NCBI GenBank assembly: GCA_903888485.1
Contig: CAISTS010000046.1
Location: forward strand, 16,471-80,470
From: an uncultured bacterium
GTDB lineage: Bacteria > Pseudomonadota > Alphaproteobacteria > Rhodospirillales > Rhodospirillaceae
Direction: 5' to 3'
Length of the DNA stretch: 64,000 bases
The position numbers were made by a program, and so were the translations under genes. Below are positions 1 through 9,170 of the stretch, piece by piece. The notes under the pieces are model-generated. The model searched no databases. It was not told the origin of the DNA and was given only the letters and a program-made list of their open reading frames with translations. Within the stretch, counting starts at the first letter, position 1; the number at the start of each line of letters is the position of its first letter.

Positions 1-1575
1 AATCTGTTCGTCGTCGCGGGCGACGCCGTAGCGCGCAGAGCCGCCGCTCTGGAAGGTGTGATCGACAACCTTCAAGACGGCATCGGTCGAACGGAACGAG
101 ACGTCCATTTCGACTTCGTCCCAGGGAATCCCGGCGGCTCTCAGTTTACCGCCGACCGCCGCGCGCTCTTTCTCGAAGCTCTCCGGCGCCGCGCCCTGGA
201 AGCTGTAGATCGACTGTTTCTTGTCGCCCACTGCGAACACGGTGCGCGGCTTTTCGCTGATGTCCTCGCGTCCCGCGCCGGCGAAGAACTCGTCGCGGAT
301 CGGCGCGACGATGGCCCACTGGTCGGGATTGGTGTCCTGCGCCTCGTCGATGAGGATGTGGTCGATGCCGCCGTCGAGCTTATAGAGCACCCAATCAGCC
401 ACACCAGGCTGTGCGAGCAGGAGGCGCGTGGTCTGGATAAGATCGTCGTAGTCCATCAATCCCCGGCGGATTTTCTCCAGCTCGAAGGTGTCGAGGACGT
501 GAGCGCCGATGCGGATCAAGGCCGCGCTGGCTTCGGCGACGCGTAAGGCGCGCACCCGCGCGACCAGGGCCTCAAGGCGGGTGGCCTCGGCGAGTAAAAC
601 GCCACCCACTTCTGCAACAATCGCTTTTGTCGCCAATCTCTCGAACACAACACCTTCGATTGTAAGGAAGTGATCGGTATAGGCTTCAAATGTCGTCACG
701 CGTAATGCCGGCGCCGCCAGCCAAGCGGCGATGCCCGCGCCGCGTTTCTGGTCGGTTTTGGTGCCGCGCGCCATGACATCGACGATGCGGCGAAGATCGT
801 CGCAAGCGAAGGCGCTGTCGTGGCAAGCCGTTTCAAGCAGTTGCGCTTCGGTCTCTCCCGGGATCAGGCCCAGCCGCGCGCGCATGGCGGCGAGGGCTTT
901 ATCGATGCCACCGCTGTCTTCGATCATGCGCTTGAGCTTGGCGCGCGCCGCGACCAGCGTCTGCATCAGTTCAAAGAAGTTGCTTTCGCGACAGCGCGCT
1001 GTAATGACCTGCAGCGCGGCGGCCAAATCCTCGTCGTCGCCGGCGTGGGCATGGGCGATGGTGTTTTCTAAAGCGCGCTCGAGCGCTTCCTGCGCATCCC
1101 TTTCGTCCATGAGGGCGAAATGCGGCGGCACGCGCGCTTCCACGGGAAAACGGCGCAACAGCGACTGACAGAAGGCGTGCAGGGTCGAGATCTGAAGGCC
1201 GCCCGGCGCATCCAGCACTTCCGCGAACAGCCGCCGTGCGCGGCCTAGCAAGCGTTCAGCGGCTTTGCGGTCGGACGCCGCCGTCTGCTCGGGAAGCAGC
1301 GCGGCGATCTCGGCGAACAGCGCGTCCTCGCCCAGGGTCACCCAGGCGGCAAGGCGCGCGTTGATGCGGTTGCTCATCTCGGCGGCGGCGGCCTTGGTGA
1401 AGGTGAGGCACAGGATGCGCTGCGGCGCCGTGCCGGTGAGCAGCAGCGCGAGTACGCGCTCGGTCAGAACCTTGGTCTTGCCCGAACCGGCGGACGCACT
1501 AACCCAGACCGAGAGGCCCGGTTTGATCGCGCGCGCCTGCTCACGCGTGGCAATGGAAATAGGATCGGCGGTCAT
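1..1575 (-). CDS. addA: AddA helicase-nuclease subunit, N-terminal part (runs off window)
   Basis: This is the first 525 codons of the UvrD-like helicase subunit of the AddAB double-strand-break resection complex, which acts with AddB to unwind and trim broken DNA ends for RecA. Visible motifs are a Walker A, ASAGSGKT, near residue 23, a Walker B, LIDEAQDT, near base 345, and the following helicase motif GDKKQSIYSFQGA near base 215. The C-terminal helicase and nuclease domains lie beyond the left edge. The start ATG overlaps the addB stop in an ATGA, so the two are translationally coupled. Everything seen in the read portion is intact and ordinary for Alphaproteobacteria. Confidence 0.93.
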   Translation of the reverse strand, partial: MTADPISIATREQARAIKPGLSVWVSASAGSGKTKVLTERVLALLLTGTAPQRILCLTFTKAAAAEMSNRINARLAAWVTLGEDALFAEIAALLPEQTAASDRKAAERLLGRARRLFAEVLDAPGGLQISTLHAFCQSLLRRFPVEARVPPHFALMDERDAQEALERALENTIAHAHAGDDEDLAAALQVITARCRESNFFELMQTLVAARAKLKRMIEDSGGIDKALAAMRARLGLIPGETEAQLLETACHDSAFACDDLRRIVDVMARGTKTDQKRGAGIAAWLAAPALRVTTFEAYTDHFLTIEGVVFERLATKAIVAEVGGVLLAEATRLEALVARVRALRVAEASAALIRIGAHVLDTFELEKIRRGLMDYDDLIQTTRLLLAQPGVADWVLYKLDGGIDHILIDEAQDTNPDQWAIVAPIRDEFFAGAGREDISEKPRTVFAVGDKKQSIYSFQGAAPESFEKERAAVGGKLRAAGIPWDEVEMDVSFRSTDAVLKVVDHTFQSGGSARYGVARDDEQI

Positions 1576-4529
1576 GCTTCGTCCTCGCCGGCGGCCCATT
1601 CCTTGACGCGCGCCAGGTGCTCATAGTCGCTGTAGGTCGGCGCATGGGCGGGATTGGGGCGTGCCTCGTAGGCGGTCGCCGGGTCGTCGAACTTGGCGAC
1701 CAGCGCGGCCAGGCCTTCGCGCGCTTCTGCCGCAAGCTGCGCCGCGCCGATGCTGATGGCCTTCTCATCGCCACCGTCCTGCCGGCCATGGAGGTGCCAG
1801 AAGGCGAGCGCGGCTACCGGTGCCGCCGCTAGGCCTTCGAACCCGCCAGCGGCCATGATGGCCGCTTCCAACGGCAGCTGCGGGGCAAAGCCGGCCACAA
1901 CTTCAGCCTCGCGCGGCGGCGTGCCGGTTTTGTAGTCGATGATGACGGCGCGCCCGTCCTGGGTCCGGTCGATGCGGTCGGCCTTGGCGCTCAGCAGGAA
2001 TGGTCCACCGGGCGCATTTATGGTCAGCGTGCCGGTCACTTCGGCCACCGATTGGACGAGCGCCGCGCGGCGGGGCTGCTCATGGCTCACGAACCAACGT
2101 GCGATGCGCTCGAAGCGCGGCCACCAGAAGGCCATGATACCGGGCCGCGCGGCTTCTTTTTCAAAGCGCGCGCGCCCCAGTGCAAGCAGCGTATCCAGTG
2201 CGCGCGCTGGCAGAGCGCCGGTCGGATGTGTGGTGATGAAATCCTGCAGCACGCCGTGGATCAGCGTGCCGTAGTCGGCGGCGCCGGCATCCTGCTCGAG
2301 CGGGTCGAGCGGTCTTAGCTTGAGGATATGGCGCGCATAGACGCTGTAAGGATCACGCATCCAGCGTTCGATGTCGGTGACCGACAGTCGGCGCGGTCGT
2401 GCGGCCACGGGTGGTTTCGGTGCCGGCGGCGATGTGGCTGCGAAAGCGGCGGGCGCGCTGAGGGGCTTGGTCCAGGCGCGCCAGTCGCCGCGTTGTGCGG
2501 CGAATGCATCTTCGAGCTTGGCGGCCGCAATGACGCGCCCCAGGCGCATCAGCCAGCGCGACGGAACGGTGGGTGTGCCTTCGACCTTCTCGGCGCGTGT
2601 CAGCACCACGCGCGGCGCGCACATGGCTTGCACGATGTCGTGCGCGGCCTGACCAATGCGGCGCTCCGGCGAGGGCAGGCCAAAATCGGTGCGCATGGGA
2701 CGGCTCATCCAAGGGTCGGCTACGGCGGGCGCCGGCCACGTACCTTCATTGAGGCTGCCGAGGATGAGCACATCGAAACGCTGCAGGCGGGCTTCGAGGG
2801 GACCCAGAATATGGAGGCGCGGATGACGACCGAAGCGCGGGCGCACCACGCGCCCTTCCATCAGCGCTTCGAACAGGCCGGGGTAGACCGCGGGCGCGAT
2901 GGGTGGCAGTTGGTCCGCGCAGAGTGCGAGGTCGGCGGCGAAAGCCGCAGCGGCCTCACCCGCGTCCTCGGCCCAGAGGCGCGAGGGCCCCGGCGCCTCG
3001 GGGGTCGCGGCCAGAGCTTCGGCAGCTTCCATGTGCGCAGTAAGGAGATCCCCAAGCGCGGCTTCTTTTTCCCGCATCAGCGCTGCAAAGCGGCCACAGC
3101 AGGTTTCGAGCAAATTCAGCCAGGCGATGATCTGCTTGTTGTCACCGGCAAGCTGGGCGAGCGCGCCAAGGCCCGGCGCTGGACGGGGACCGCGCAAAAC
3201 TTCACGTTCAGCCAGGCGCGTCAGCGCACGGAAGGCGGCGGGATCGCGCCCGCCTGCCGCGAGCGGGTGTTTGCAAGCGGCAAGCAACGCGACCGGTGCG
3301 AAATCTTCGGCGACCATCGTGGCGACGAGGCGCAGAAAAGCGCCCGGCGCGGTGCGCGGCAGCGGCGTGCCGGCGGAATCGTCGATGTCGATATCCCAGC
3401 GCGCGAGTTCACCGGCGACGCGTTCGGCGAGGTCTCGGTCGGGCGTCACCAGTGCGGCCGTGCGCCCGGGAGTCTCCAGCGCCTCGCGCATCACGAGGCC
3501 GATGGCCTCAGCCTCTTCCCGGCGCGTGGCGCAGTCGATGCGGCTGATACCCGTGAGCGTGCCCGCGTCGAAGCCACCAAGGTGCTCCCACGCATGGGTG
3601 GTGGCGGCGGGACGCATGACCTCGGCCAGGAATCGGGTGCGTGTGCCGGCGGGTGCGCTCCCAGGCCAGGTTTGCACGGCATCGCGGTTCACCCCGACAT
3701 GAGCGAGAAGCTGTTTCAACCCGCGCTGCGGATGAGTTTCATCGACCGAGTCCCAGGTTTCATCATCGAGCGTTTGATCGAGGCCCGGCAGGACGACGCA
3801 GGAATCTTTCAACGTCGCAACGGCGGCGAGCACATCGGCGGTGGCGGGGATGCTGCCGGTGGAGCCGGCGGCGATGATCGGTCCATGCACGGCGCCTGCC
3901 TTCCAGGCCGCCACCTGCGCGGCAAAGAGCCGATTGCGGTGTTCGGCGGGATCGAGCGCGCCTTCGGTGGCGAGAATGCCCGGCCAATGGCTTTGCAGCA
4001 CGCCGAGGAAGTCGAGGGTCTCCTGCCAGTGTTGGGCGTAGCGCTCAGGCGCGAGGGTTTTGAGATTCTCCCACGACACGCGTTCGGTCTGCACTTCGTC
4101 GAGGAACTTGGCGAGTTCCTGCGCGAGGCGCACGGCCTGCTCGGGGTTGGGCTCCAAGGGCGCGATCAGCCGCGCGAGCATCAACTGGCGCTTGAGGCCG
4201 GAGATCGGCGGGGGGATGTCGGTTGCGGCTGCGGAGGCGCTATACCCCGCGAAGTGGGCTTCTTCCTCGTCGAGGTCGTTGAGGGGCATCAGACGCGGAA
4301 GCAATAAGGGCTTGCCCTCCGACAAGCGCAGGAAAGCCTCGCGCAGTGAACGGCAGGCGCGCCGCGTAGGCAGCAGTACGGTGATAGCAGCCAGCGCCAA
4401 GGGATCGCCGGCAGTGTCTTCCAAAATCCCGCGCGCAAGAACATCGACGAAGGCGGCTTCGGCCGGAATGGTGAAAACCGCAGGCTTGCCGGCCGCGAAG
4501 CGCGCAGCCGCGTCCCTGCGCCAGCTCAT
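1572..4529 (-). CDS. addB: AddB, double-strand break repair nuclease subunit
   Basis: A 985-residue protein of the alphaproteobacterial AddB family, partner of AddA. The N-terminal two thirds is the inactivated helicase-like scaffold. The C-terminal part, from about residue 710, has the RecB-type nuclease layout: an entry helix with SVTDIERWMRDPYSVYA, then GTLIHGVLQDF, then a PD-(D/E)XK core with KADRID and VIIDYKTG. It starts in an ATGA overlap with the murU stop and ends in an ATGA overlap with addA, so murU-addB-addA form one translation-coupled run. The length is normal for the family. A long open frame on the opposite strand (about 2328-4307) is a GC-rich shadow. Confidence 0.93.
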   Translation of the reverse strand: MSWRRDAAARFAAGKPAVFTIPAEAAFVDVLARGILEDTAGDPLALAAITVLLPTRRACRSLREAFLRLSEGKPLLLPRLMPLNDLDEEEAHFAGYSASAAATDIPPPISGLKRQLMLARLIAPLEPNPEQAVRLAQELAKFLDEVQTERVSWENLKTLAPERYAQHWQETLDFLGVLQSHWPGILATEGALDPAEHRNRLFAAQVAAWKAGAVHGPIIAAGSTGSIPATADVLAAVATLKDSCVVLPGLDQTLDDETWDSVDETHPQRGLKQLLAHVGVNRDAVQTWPGSAPAGTRTRFLAEVMRPAATTHAWEHLGGFDAGTLTGISRIDCATRREEAEAIGLVMREALETPGRTAALVTPDRDLAERVAGELARWDIDIDDSAGTPLPRTAPGAFLRLVATMVAEDFAPVALLAACKHPLAAGGRDPAAFRALTRLAEREVLRGPRPAPGLGALAQLAGDNKQIIAWLNLLETCCGRFAALMREKEAALGDLLTAHMEAAEALAATPEAPGPSRLWAEDAGEAAAAFAADLALCADQLPPIAPAVYPGLFEALMEGRVVRPRFGRHPRLHILGPLEARLQRFDVLILGSLNEGTWPAPAVADPWMSRPMRTDFGLPSPERRIGQAAHDIVQAMCAPRVVLTRAEKVEGTPTVPSRWLMRLGRVIAAAKLEDAFAAQRGDWRAWTKPLSAPAAFAATSPPAPKPPVAARPRRLSVTDIERWMRDPYSVYARHILKLRPLDPLEQDAGAADYGTLIHGVLQDFITTHPTGALPARALDTLLALGRARFEKEAARPGIMAFWWPRFERIARWFVSHEQPRRAALVQSVAEVTGTLTINAPGGPFLLSAKADRIDRTQDGRAVIIDYKTGTPPREAEVVAGFAPQLPLEAAIMAAGGFEGLAAAPVAALAFWHLHGRQDGGDEKAISIGAAQLAAEAREGLAALVAKFDDPATAYEARPNPAHAPTYSDYEHLARVKEWAAGEDEA

Positions 4530-5248
4530 GACGCCGCCAGCAGCGCCTCGGTCTCGCCGACCGCCTGCGGCGTGCCGACGTGATGCCAGGTGCCGTCATG
4601 TGTCAGCGCACGCATGCGCCCGGCGGCGATGGCCCGGTCCCAGATCTTGTTCATGGAAAAGGGCAGCGCGGGTTCGTCGTCGAGCAGGCGCGGATGCAGG
4701 ATGTAGGCGCCGGCATAGACGAAAGGCGCGTCCGGCGCGGTGCCGCGGCGGGTCATGAGGCCGTCCGCATCGACAAAGAAATCGCCCGCGCCGTCGAAGC
4801 CATGGGCGGTCTTGCGCGGATGAACCAGCATCAGCACGTCGAGCTTGGCCGGGTCCCACGCATCCGCAAGGCGGTTCAGCATGGGAGTCTTGCCATCTCG
4901 GATGATGGCGTCGCAGTTGAAGACGAAGAAGGGTTCAAACCCCAACAGCGGCAGCGCCTTGACGATGCCGCCGCCGGTATCGAGCAGGCGCTCGCTCTCA
5001 TCGGAAACCAGCGTCACCGGTGCGCTGCGGGTGATGACATGCTTTGCCAACATCGGCGCGAAGTGGTGCACGTTGATGACAGCGCGCGCGACACCGGCCG
5101 CGGCCAGTTGATCGAGCGTCCAGTCGATCAGCGCCTTGCCGGCGACCTGCACGAGCGGCTTGGGACGCGTGTCGGTGAGCGGGCGCATACGCGTGCCGAG
5201 GCCCGCCGCGAGCAACATGGCGGTACTTGGCATCCCCTGGGGCATCAT
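4526..5248 (-). CDS. murU: MurNAc-1-phosphate uridylyltransferase (MurU-like nucleotidyltransferase)
   Basis: A 240-residue sugar-phosphate nucleotidyltransferase. The N-terminal LLAAGLGTRMRPLT and the following RPKPLVQVAGKALIDW are the classical NTP-binding signature, and FNCDAII carries the metal-binding Asp. In the known cell-wall recycling route of Pseudomonas and Caulobacter-type bacteria, AmgK makes MurNAc-1-P and MurU turns it into UDP-MurNAc, bypassing the fosfomycin target MurA. Here it sits directly after amgK. The open frame extends 33 codons further upstream, but that part lies inside amgK. The ATG at 5248, overlapping the amgK TGA, puts the signature at residues 10-20 and gives the usual length. 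Function is assigned from the family and the amgK neighbour. Confidence 0.9.
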   Translation of the reverse strand: MMPQGMPSTAMLLAAGLGTRMRPLTDTRPKPLVQVAGKALIDWTLDQLAAAGVARAVINVHHFAPMLAKHVITRSAPVTLVSDESERLLDTGGGIVKALPLLGFEPFFVFNCDAIIRDGKTPMLNRLADAWDPAKLDVLMLVHPRKTAHGFDGAGDFFVDADGLMTRRGTAPDAPFVYAGAYILHPRLLDDEPALPFSMNKIWDRAIAAGRMRALTHDGTWHHVGTPQAVGETEALLAAS

Positions 5249-6237
5249 GCGGCCACCCGCCGCTGGGCTTGCGGCACATGCGCATCGAGCCAGGCCTTCA
5301 GCGGCGCGAGCACCGGGTGCGCGAGGCAGCGGTCCATGTAGCGCCACAGGCGCGGCATGTGCACGAGGTAGTGCGGCTTGTTGTCGCGTAGCTTGAGGCG
5401 CGCGAAAGTGCCGATGACGCGCATATGCCGCTGCGCCGCCATCACGGCCCAGGACGTGCCGAAGTTCTCGGGGTTGAGCGCCGGGAAGGCCGCGAGGTAG
5501 CGCTGCTTCAGGTCGGTCACCAGCGCGGGGTCCACATCGCGGCGCGCATCTTCCAGCAGCGACATCAGGTCGTAGGTGATGGGGCCCGAGACTGCATCCT
5601 GGAAGTCGAGCATGCCGCAGGCTTTGATCCCGGTGCGGCCCGGGACGAGCATCAGATTATCGACGTGGTAATCGAACAGGATGAGCGACGTGGGCGCCTT
5701 CCAGGCCAGCGGCAACACCTCTTCCCAGATCCGCCCGTAGGACGTGATCGCGGCGGCGGACAAGGGCGGCGCGCCAACGAGCGGCAAGTACCACGCATGC
5801 AGGCGGCCCACTTCCTCCATCAGACGCGGCAGGCCGTAGGGGATCACGCCCTCCGGCACGGCGTCGGGCCGTTTGTGGAGCGCGATCAGCGCGTCGATGG
5901 CCAGCGTGTAAAGCTCCCGCTCGGATTCCCCGCGCGCCAGCAGGCGGGTGTAGGTGTCATCGCCCAGGTCTTCGAGCAGCAGAAGGCCGGCGTCCGAATC
6001 CTCGGCCAGCACGGCGGGCGCGGAAAAGCCGAGTTTGCAAAGGTGGCGCGCGATGCGCACAAAGGGCCGCACGTCTTCTTGGGGCGGCGGCGCATCCATA
6101 AGTACGACGCGGCCTCGGTGATCTTCGAGCCTATCATACTTGCGGAACGACGCATCGCCGGCGAGCCGCCCGCGCTTGGCGTCGCCCCAGCCATGTTGCT
6201 GCAAGAAGGCGCGGATTAAAGTCTCACGTTGCTCCAA
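5245..6237 (-). CDS. amgK: Anomeric MurNAc/GlcNAc kinase AmgK (APH-family)
   Basis: A 330-residue aminoglycoside-phosphotransferase-fold kinase. The APH catalytic loop appears as FDYHVDNLM (catalytic Asp and metal-binding Asn) and is followed by the DFQDAV metal loop. The N-terminal nucleotide loop contains GDASFRKYDRL. AmgK phosphorylates cell-wall sugars at C1 in the cytoplasm, and its product feeds MurU, whose gene overlaps its end by four bases. Its own start lies just inside the end of tsaE. The order tsaE-amgK-murU-addB is familiar from Alphaproteobacteria and supports the assignment over a generic phosphotransferase. Confidence 0.9.
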   Translation of the reverse strand: MEQRETLIRAFLQQHGWGDAKRGRLAGDASFRKYDRLEDHRGRVVLMDAPPPQEDVRPFVRIARHLCKLGFSAPAVLAEDSDAGLLLLEDLGDDTYTRLLARGESERELYTLAIDALIALHKRPDAVPEGVIPYGLPRLMEEVGRLHAWYLPLVGAPPLSAAAITSYGRIWEEVLPLAWKAPTSLILFDYHVDNLMLVPGRTGIKACGMLDFQDAVSGPITYDLMSLLEDARRDVDPALVTDLKQRYLAAFPALNPENFGTSWAVMAAQRHMRVIGTFARLKLRDNKPHYLVHMPRLWRYMDRCLAHPVLAPLKAWLDAHVPQAQRRVAA

Positions 6238-6659
6238 GGCGATTCCCCAACTCCGCGATAAACCAGTTCCGCGTTGCGTCCGGCGCCAGCCGCCGACAGC
6301 GTCAGGTCAAGGCGCGACGCCGGCAGAAACGGCCCCAATCGCTCCGGCCACTCGATGAGTGTGATAGCGCTTGCCAGGGCTTCTTCAAGCCCCAATTCGA
6401 GCGCGTCCTCGGGTTTCTCCAGGCGGTAGAGGTCGAAGTGCCAGATCGGTGTCTCAAGGGCCTCGTACACCTGGACCAGCGTGAACGTGGGGCTCACGAC
6501 CTCCTCGGTATCCCCACGCGCTTCGATGAAGCCGCGCGCGAGGGTCGTCTTGCCGGCGCCGAGGGGCCCGGACAGCGCGATGACATGACCGCGGCGCGCG
6601 GGTATCGCAATGGCCGCGCCCAGGGCGAGCGTATCGGCTTCGGAGGCGAGAGTAATCAT
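6216..6659 (-). CDS. tsaE: tRNA threonylcarbamoyladenosine biosynthesis ATPase TsaE
   Basis: A 147-residue P-loop protein of the TsaE (YjeE) family, needed with TsaB, TsaC and TsaD for t6A modification of ANN-decoding tRNAs. The Walker A is GPLGAGKTTLARGF near residue 35, followed by the family hallmarks SPTFTLVQVYE and HFDLYRLE. A longer frame reaches to 6887, but its first 76 codons are inside the divL-like gene and low in complexity. The ATG at 6659, ten bases after that gene's stop, gives the normal length. The C-terminus overlaps amgK by 22 bases. Confidence 0.93.
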   Translation of the reverse strand: MITLASEADTLALGAAIAIPARRGHVIALSGPLGAGKTTLARGFIEARGDTEEVVSPTFTLVQVYEALETPIWHFDLYRLEKPEDALELGLEEALASAITLIEWPERLGPFLPASRLDLTLSAAGAGRNAELVYRGVGESPWSNVRL

Positions 6660-6669
6660 CCGCGTGCGA

Positions 6670-9138
6670 TCATCGCTGCAGCGCCGGCTCCGGCCGCGCT
6701 TGCGCGGTGCCGGCGGGCAGGCGGCAAGCGACGATTGTGTTGGGACCGTCGGCGACGATCTCGAGCTTGCCGCCGTGCAGCTCGACGATGCGCTGAGCGA
6801 GATAGACGCCAAGGCCCGGGCCGCTGGCCGCGTGGTTCTCGGCGGTGGCATAGCGCACGGCGAAGGTAACTTCGGCGGGCCCCTCACGGCGTACGCCGAG
6901 TTCGATGCGCTCGCCGGTGGTGTTCTTCAAAGCGCCGCTGATGATGTGATAGAGCGTCTGCTTGATGCGCACGGCGTCGCCGACCATCCAGCCGGTGGAG
7001 GCGGGGCAGGTCACCGTGAAGTTGACGTTGCGGCGCTTGACGGCCTCGCGCGTCATGGAGACGACGCGTTCGACGGCATCGCGGATGTCGAAACTGTCGA
7101 GGCGCAGGGTCTGCTGGCCGGCTTCGACACCGGACAGATCGCGCACATCCTCGATCAAGGTCTTCAGCGCGCGGGCAGAACCGATGATCTCCTGCAGCGC
7201 GGCGGGTGCCAGGCTCTGCACGCCGTTCTTGGTGACCACGCGTGTGGCCAGCGACGAGATGGCCGAGACCGGGCCTTCCAGTTCGGCGGCGACATTGGTG
7301 ATGAACTCGGTGCGCAGCTTATCCGTCGCGGAAAGCACTTCGGCGCGGCCGCGTAGCGCCTGGGCGACGCGCTCGGGCGCCGACACGTCGTTGTAGCAGA
7401 ACAAGACGCCGCCATCGGGCAGTGGCACGGAAATGAATTCCAAGACCGAGCCGTCGCTGCGCACGACTCGCCCTTGTTGCGTGGCCCGCTCGCGGTCGGC
7501 GGCCAGCGCGGCCAGCATCACCGCACGGTGGCGTGCCCACACGGTGGTGTCCTCGAAGAACTCGCGGAAGGCGTCGATGACGGCGTTCATGGCCGGGCCC
7601 TCTCGCAGCGCTTCCAGGCTCAGTTCCCACAGATCGGCGAAGGCGGGGTTGGCGAGGCGCAGTGCGCCGTCCGCGCCGAAGACGGCGACGGCTTCCTGCA
7701 AGTTATCGATGGTCTCGCGCTGCACGGCGATCAAGGTGTTGTAGGAGCGCTCGAGGGCGAGCTTGTCGGTGACATCCTCGTAGGTCGTCAACAGACCGCC
7801 CATGGGATGCGGCGCGATGACGCGGCGCAGCGTGCCGCCGTCGGGCAGGTGCAGCACGTCTTCCAGCGGTTCGATAAGTGAATTGAAGCGCGTGAGTTCC
7901 TTTTCCTTATAGGCCGGGAAGTCGGCCACCTCTGGCAGCTTGCGCTCGCCGCGCAGGGTGTCGAGCAGCGCGCCGTACTGCGGGCCGTCCAGCAGCCAGG
8001 CGGGGTCGATCCGCCAGAGGCGCGAGAAGGCGGTGTTGAAGAACACCAGGCGCGTGTCCGGACCGAAGATGGCGATGGCGGTGGTCAGGCGCTCGAGCAC
8101 TTCAGCGTGCGCGGCGGCTTCGCGCTTGACGCGCGTTTCCAGCTCTTCCTGGCGCGTGATGTCGTAGGCGAAGCCGGCGGTCAGCCTGCCGCTGCCGTCC
8201 GAGAACAGCGGCGCCTGGCTCGACGCCGGCGCCCCCGCGGTCTCCACGGGAGATTCGGTGACTTCCATCAGGCGGCGGCTGCCGTCGATGACCATGTGGA
8301 AGGGCGCGCGGCGGGTCTCGGCGGCGGCGCGCGCGGCTGCGGCGAGGGCGCGGGCCTCGCGCACGGCCACACGCGGTGCAAGCTCGCGCCCGCGCGCCAC
8401 CACGTCCTCGGCGCTGCGCGCATCGACCGCTTTCACGTAAGCGGCGTTGCAGTAAATCAGTGAGAGATCGTCGTCGCGCAGCCACACCGGCTCGGCCACG
8501 CCGTCGAGTGCGGCTTTGAGCAGATCGCGTTCACGCGTCAGCGCGCCGGTCTCTTGAGTCAGCGTATCGACGGCGGCGACGCCCTCGGTGACATCGCTCA
8601 TCCAGACCACATCGGCCATGGTGCGGCCTTGCTCGTCGGTGGCGCGCACGCCGCGCGCCTGGATGCGGCGTCCAGTACCTGTGTGCGCGAGATCGATCTG
8701 GAATCCGTCCCCGCCCGAACGCAGGCGCTGAATGGCGGCAAGCATGCGGTCGCGCGAAGCGGCGTCGAAGCCTTCGACGACTTCCTCGAAGTTGGCTTCG
8801 AGGCCGCGGAAAAGATCCAGCAAAACGGCCAGCCGGCGCGAGCAATAGCCGCCTTCACGAAACACCGGCAACGCGGCGGGGTCTTCGTCCGCATCGGCGG
8901 CGGGCGTGTGGAACCAGGCGAAATAACCTTCGGGCGCGGTCTCGAGTGCGGCTTGGAATGCGGCGCGGGTGTACCCGGCCTGGCCGGCGGCGCGCTCGGC
9001 TTTGCGCCAGTGCTGATGTTGACGCCACAGGGCGATGGCCGCCGGCGGGACCAGCACCAAAACAGCGATCACGCCAACCATGACCGGCGGCGTGAGGAAT
9101 TCGAGCAAGGTGCCGGGCAAGCATCCCCTCTGAAGCAA
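6670..9138 (-). CDS. divL: DivL-like multi-PAS histidine kinase homologue, probably catalytically inactive
   Basis: An 822-residue protein with one N-terminal membrane segment (about residues 19-37), several PAS-like modules (from about 60 to 590) and a C-terminal HisKA/HATPase layout. The location directly upstream of tsaE-amgK-murU matches Caulobacter DivL, the atypical kinase that controls CckA during the cell cycle and has Tyr in place of the phosphoacceptor His. Here the H-box reads NVAAELEGPV, so the usual His is Ala. The N-box (TLYHIISGALKNT) lacks the canonical Asn residues, and the first ATP-binding glycine box is replaced (VRYATAENH). The GPGLGVYLAQRIVELHGG segment is kept. I infer a signalling pseudokinase of the DivL class. 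The identity rests on context and architecture, not on alignment. Confidence 0.75.
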   Translation of the reverse strand: MLQRGCLPGTLLEFLTPPVMVGVIAVLVLVPPAAIALWRQHQHWRKAERAAGQAGYTRAAFQAALETAPEGYFAWFHTPAADADEDPAALPVFREGGYCSRRLAVLLDLFRGLEANFEEVVEGFDAASRDRMLAAIQRLRSGGDGFQIDLAHTGTGRRIQARGVRATDEQGRTMADVVWMSDVTEGVAAVDTLTQETGALTRERDLLKAALDGVAEPVWLRDDDLSLIYCNAAYVKAVDARSAEDVVARGRELAPRVAVREARALAAAARAAAETRRAPFHMVIDGSRRLMEVTESPVETAGAPASSQAPLFSDGSGRLTAGFAYDITRQEELETRVKREAAAHAEVLERLTTAIAIFGPDTRLVFFNTAFSRLWRIDPAWLLDGPQYGALLDTLRGERKLPEVADFPAYKEKELTRFNSLIEPLEDVLHLPDGGTLRRVIAPHPMGGLLTTYEDVTDKLALERSYNTLIAVQRETIDNLQEAVAVFGADGALRLANPAFADLWELSLEALREGPAMNAVIDAFREFFEDTTVWARHRAVMLAALAADRERATQQGRVVRSDGSVLEFISVPLPDGGVLFCYNDVSAPERVAQALRGRAEVLSATDKLRTEFITNVAAELEGPVSAISSLATRVVTKNGVQSLAPAALQEIIGSARALKTLIEDVRDLSGVEAGQQTLRLDSFDIRDAVERVVSMTREAVKRRNVNFTVTCPASTGWMVGDAVRIKQTLYHIISGALKNTTGERIELGVRREGPAEVTFAVRYATAENHAASGPGLGVYLAQRIVELHGGKLEIVADGPNTIVACRLPAGTAQARPEPALQR

Positions 9139-9170
9139 TGAGCTTGGGTTGATTCTAACCTCGGAGACTC

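Noticed and set aside
2328..4307. 659-codon open frame on the plus strand
   Set aside because: It is antisense to addB, whose domains are intact; the Gly/Arg/His-rich translation is the usual product of GC-rich shadow frames.
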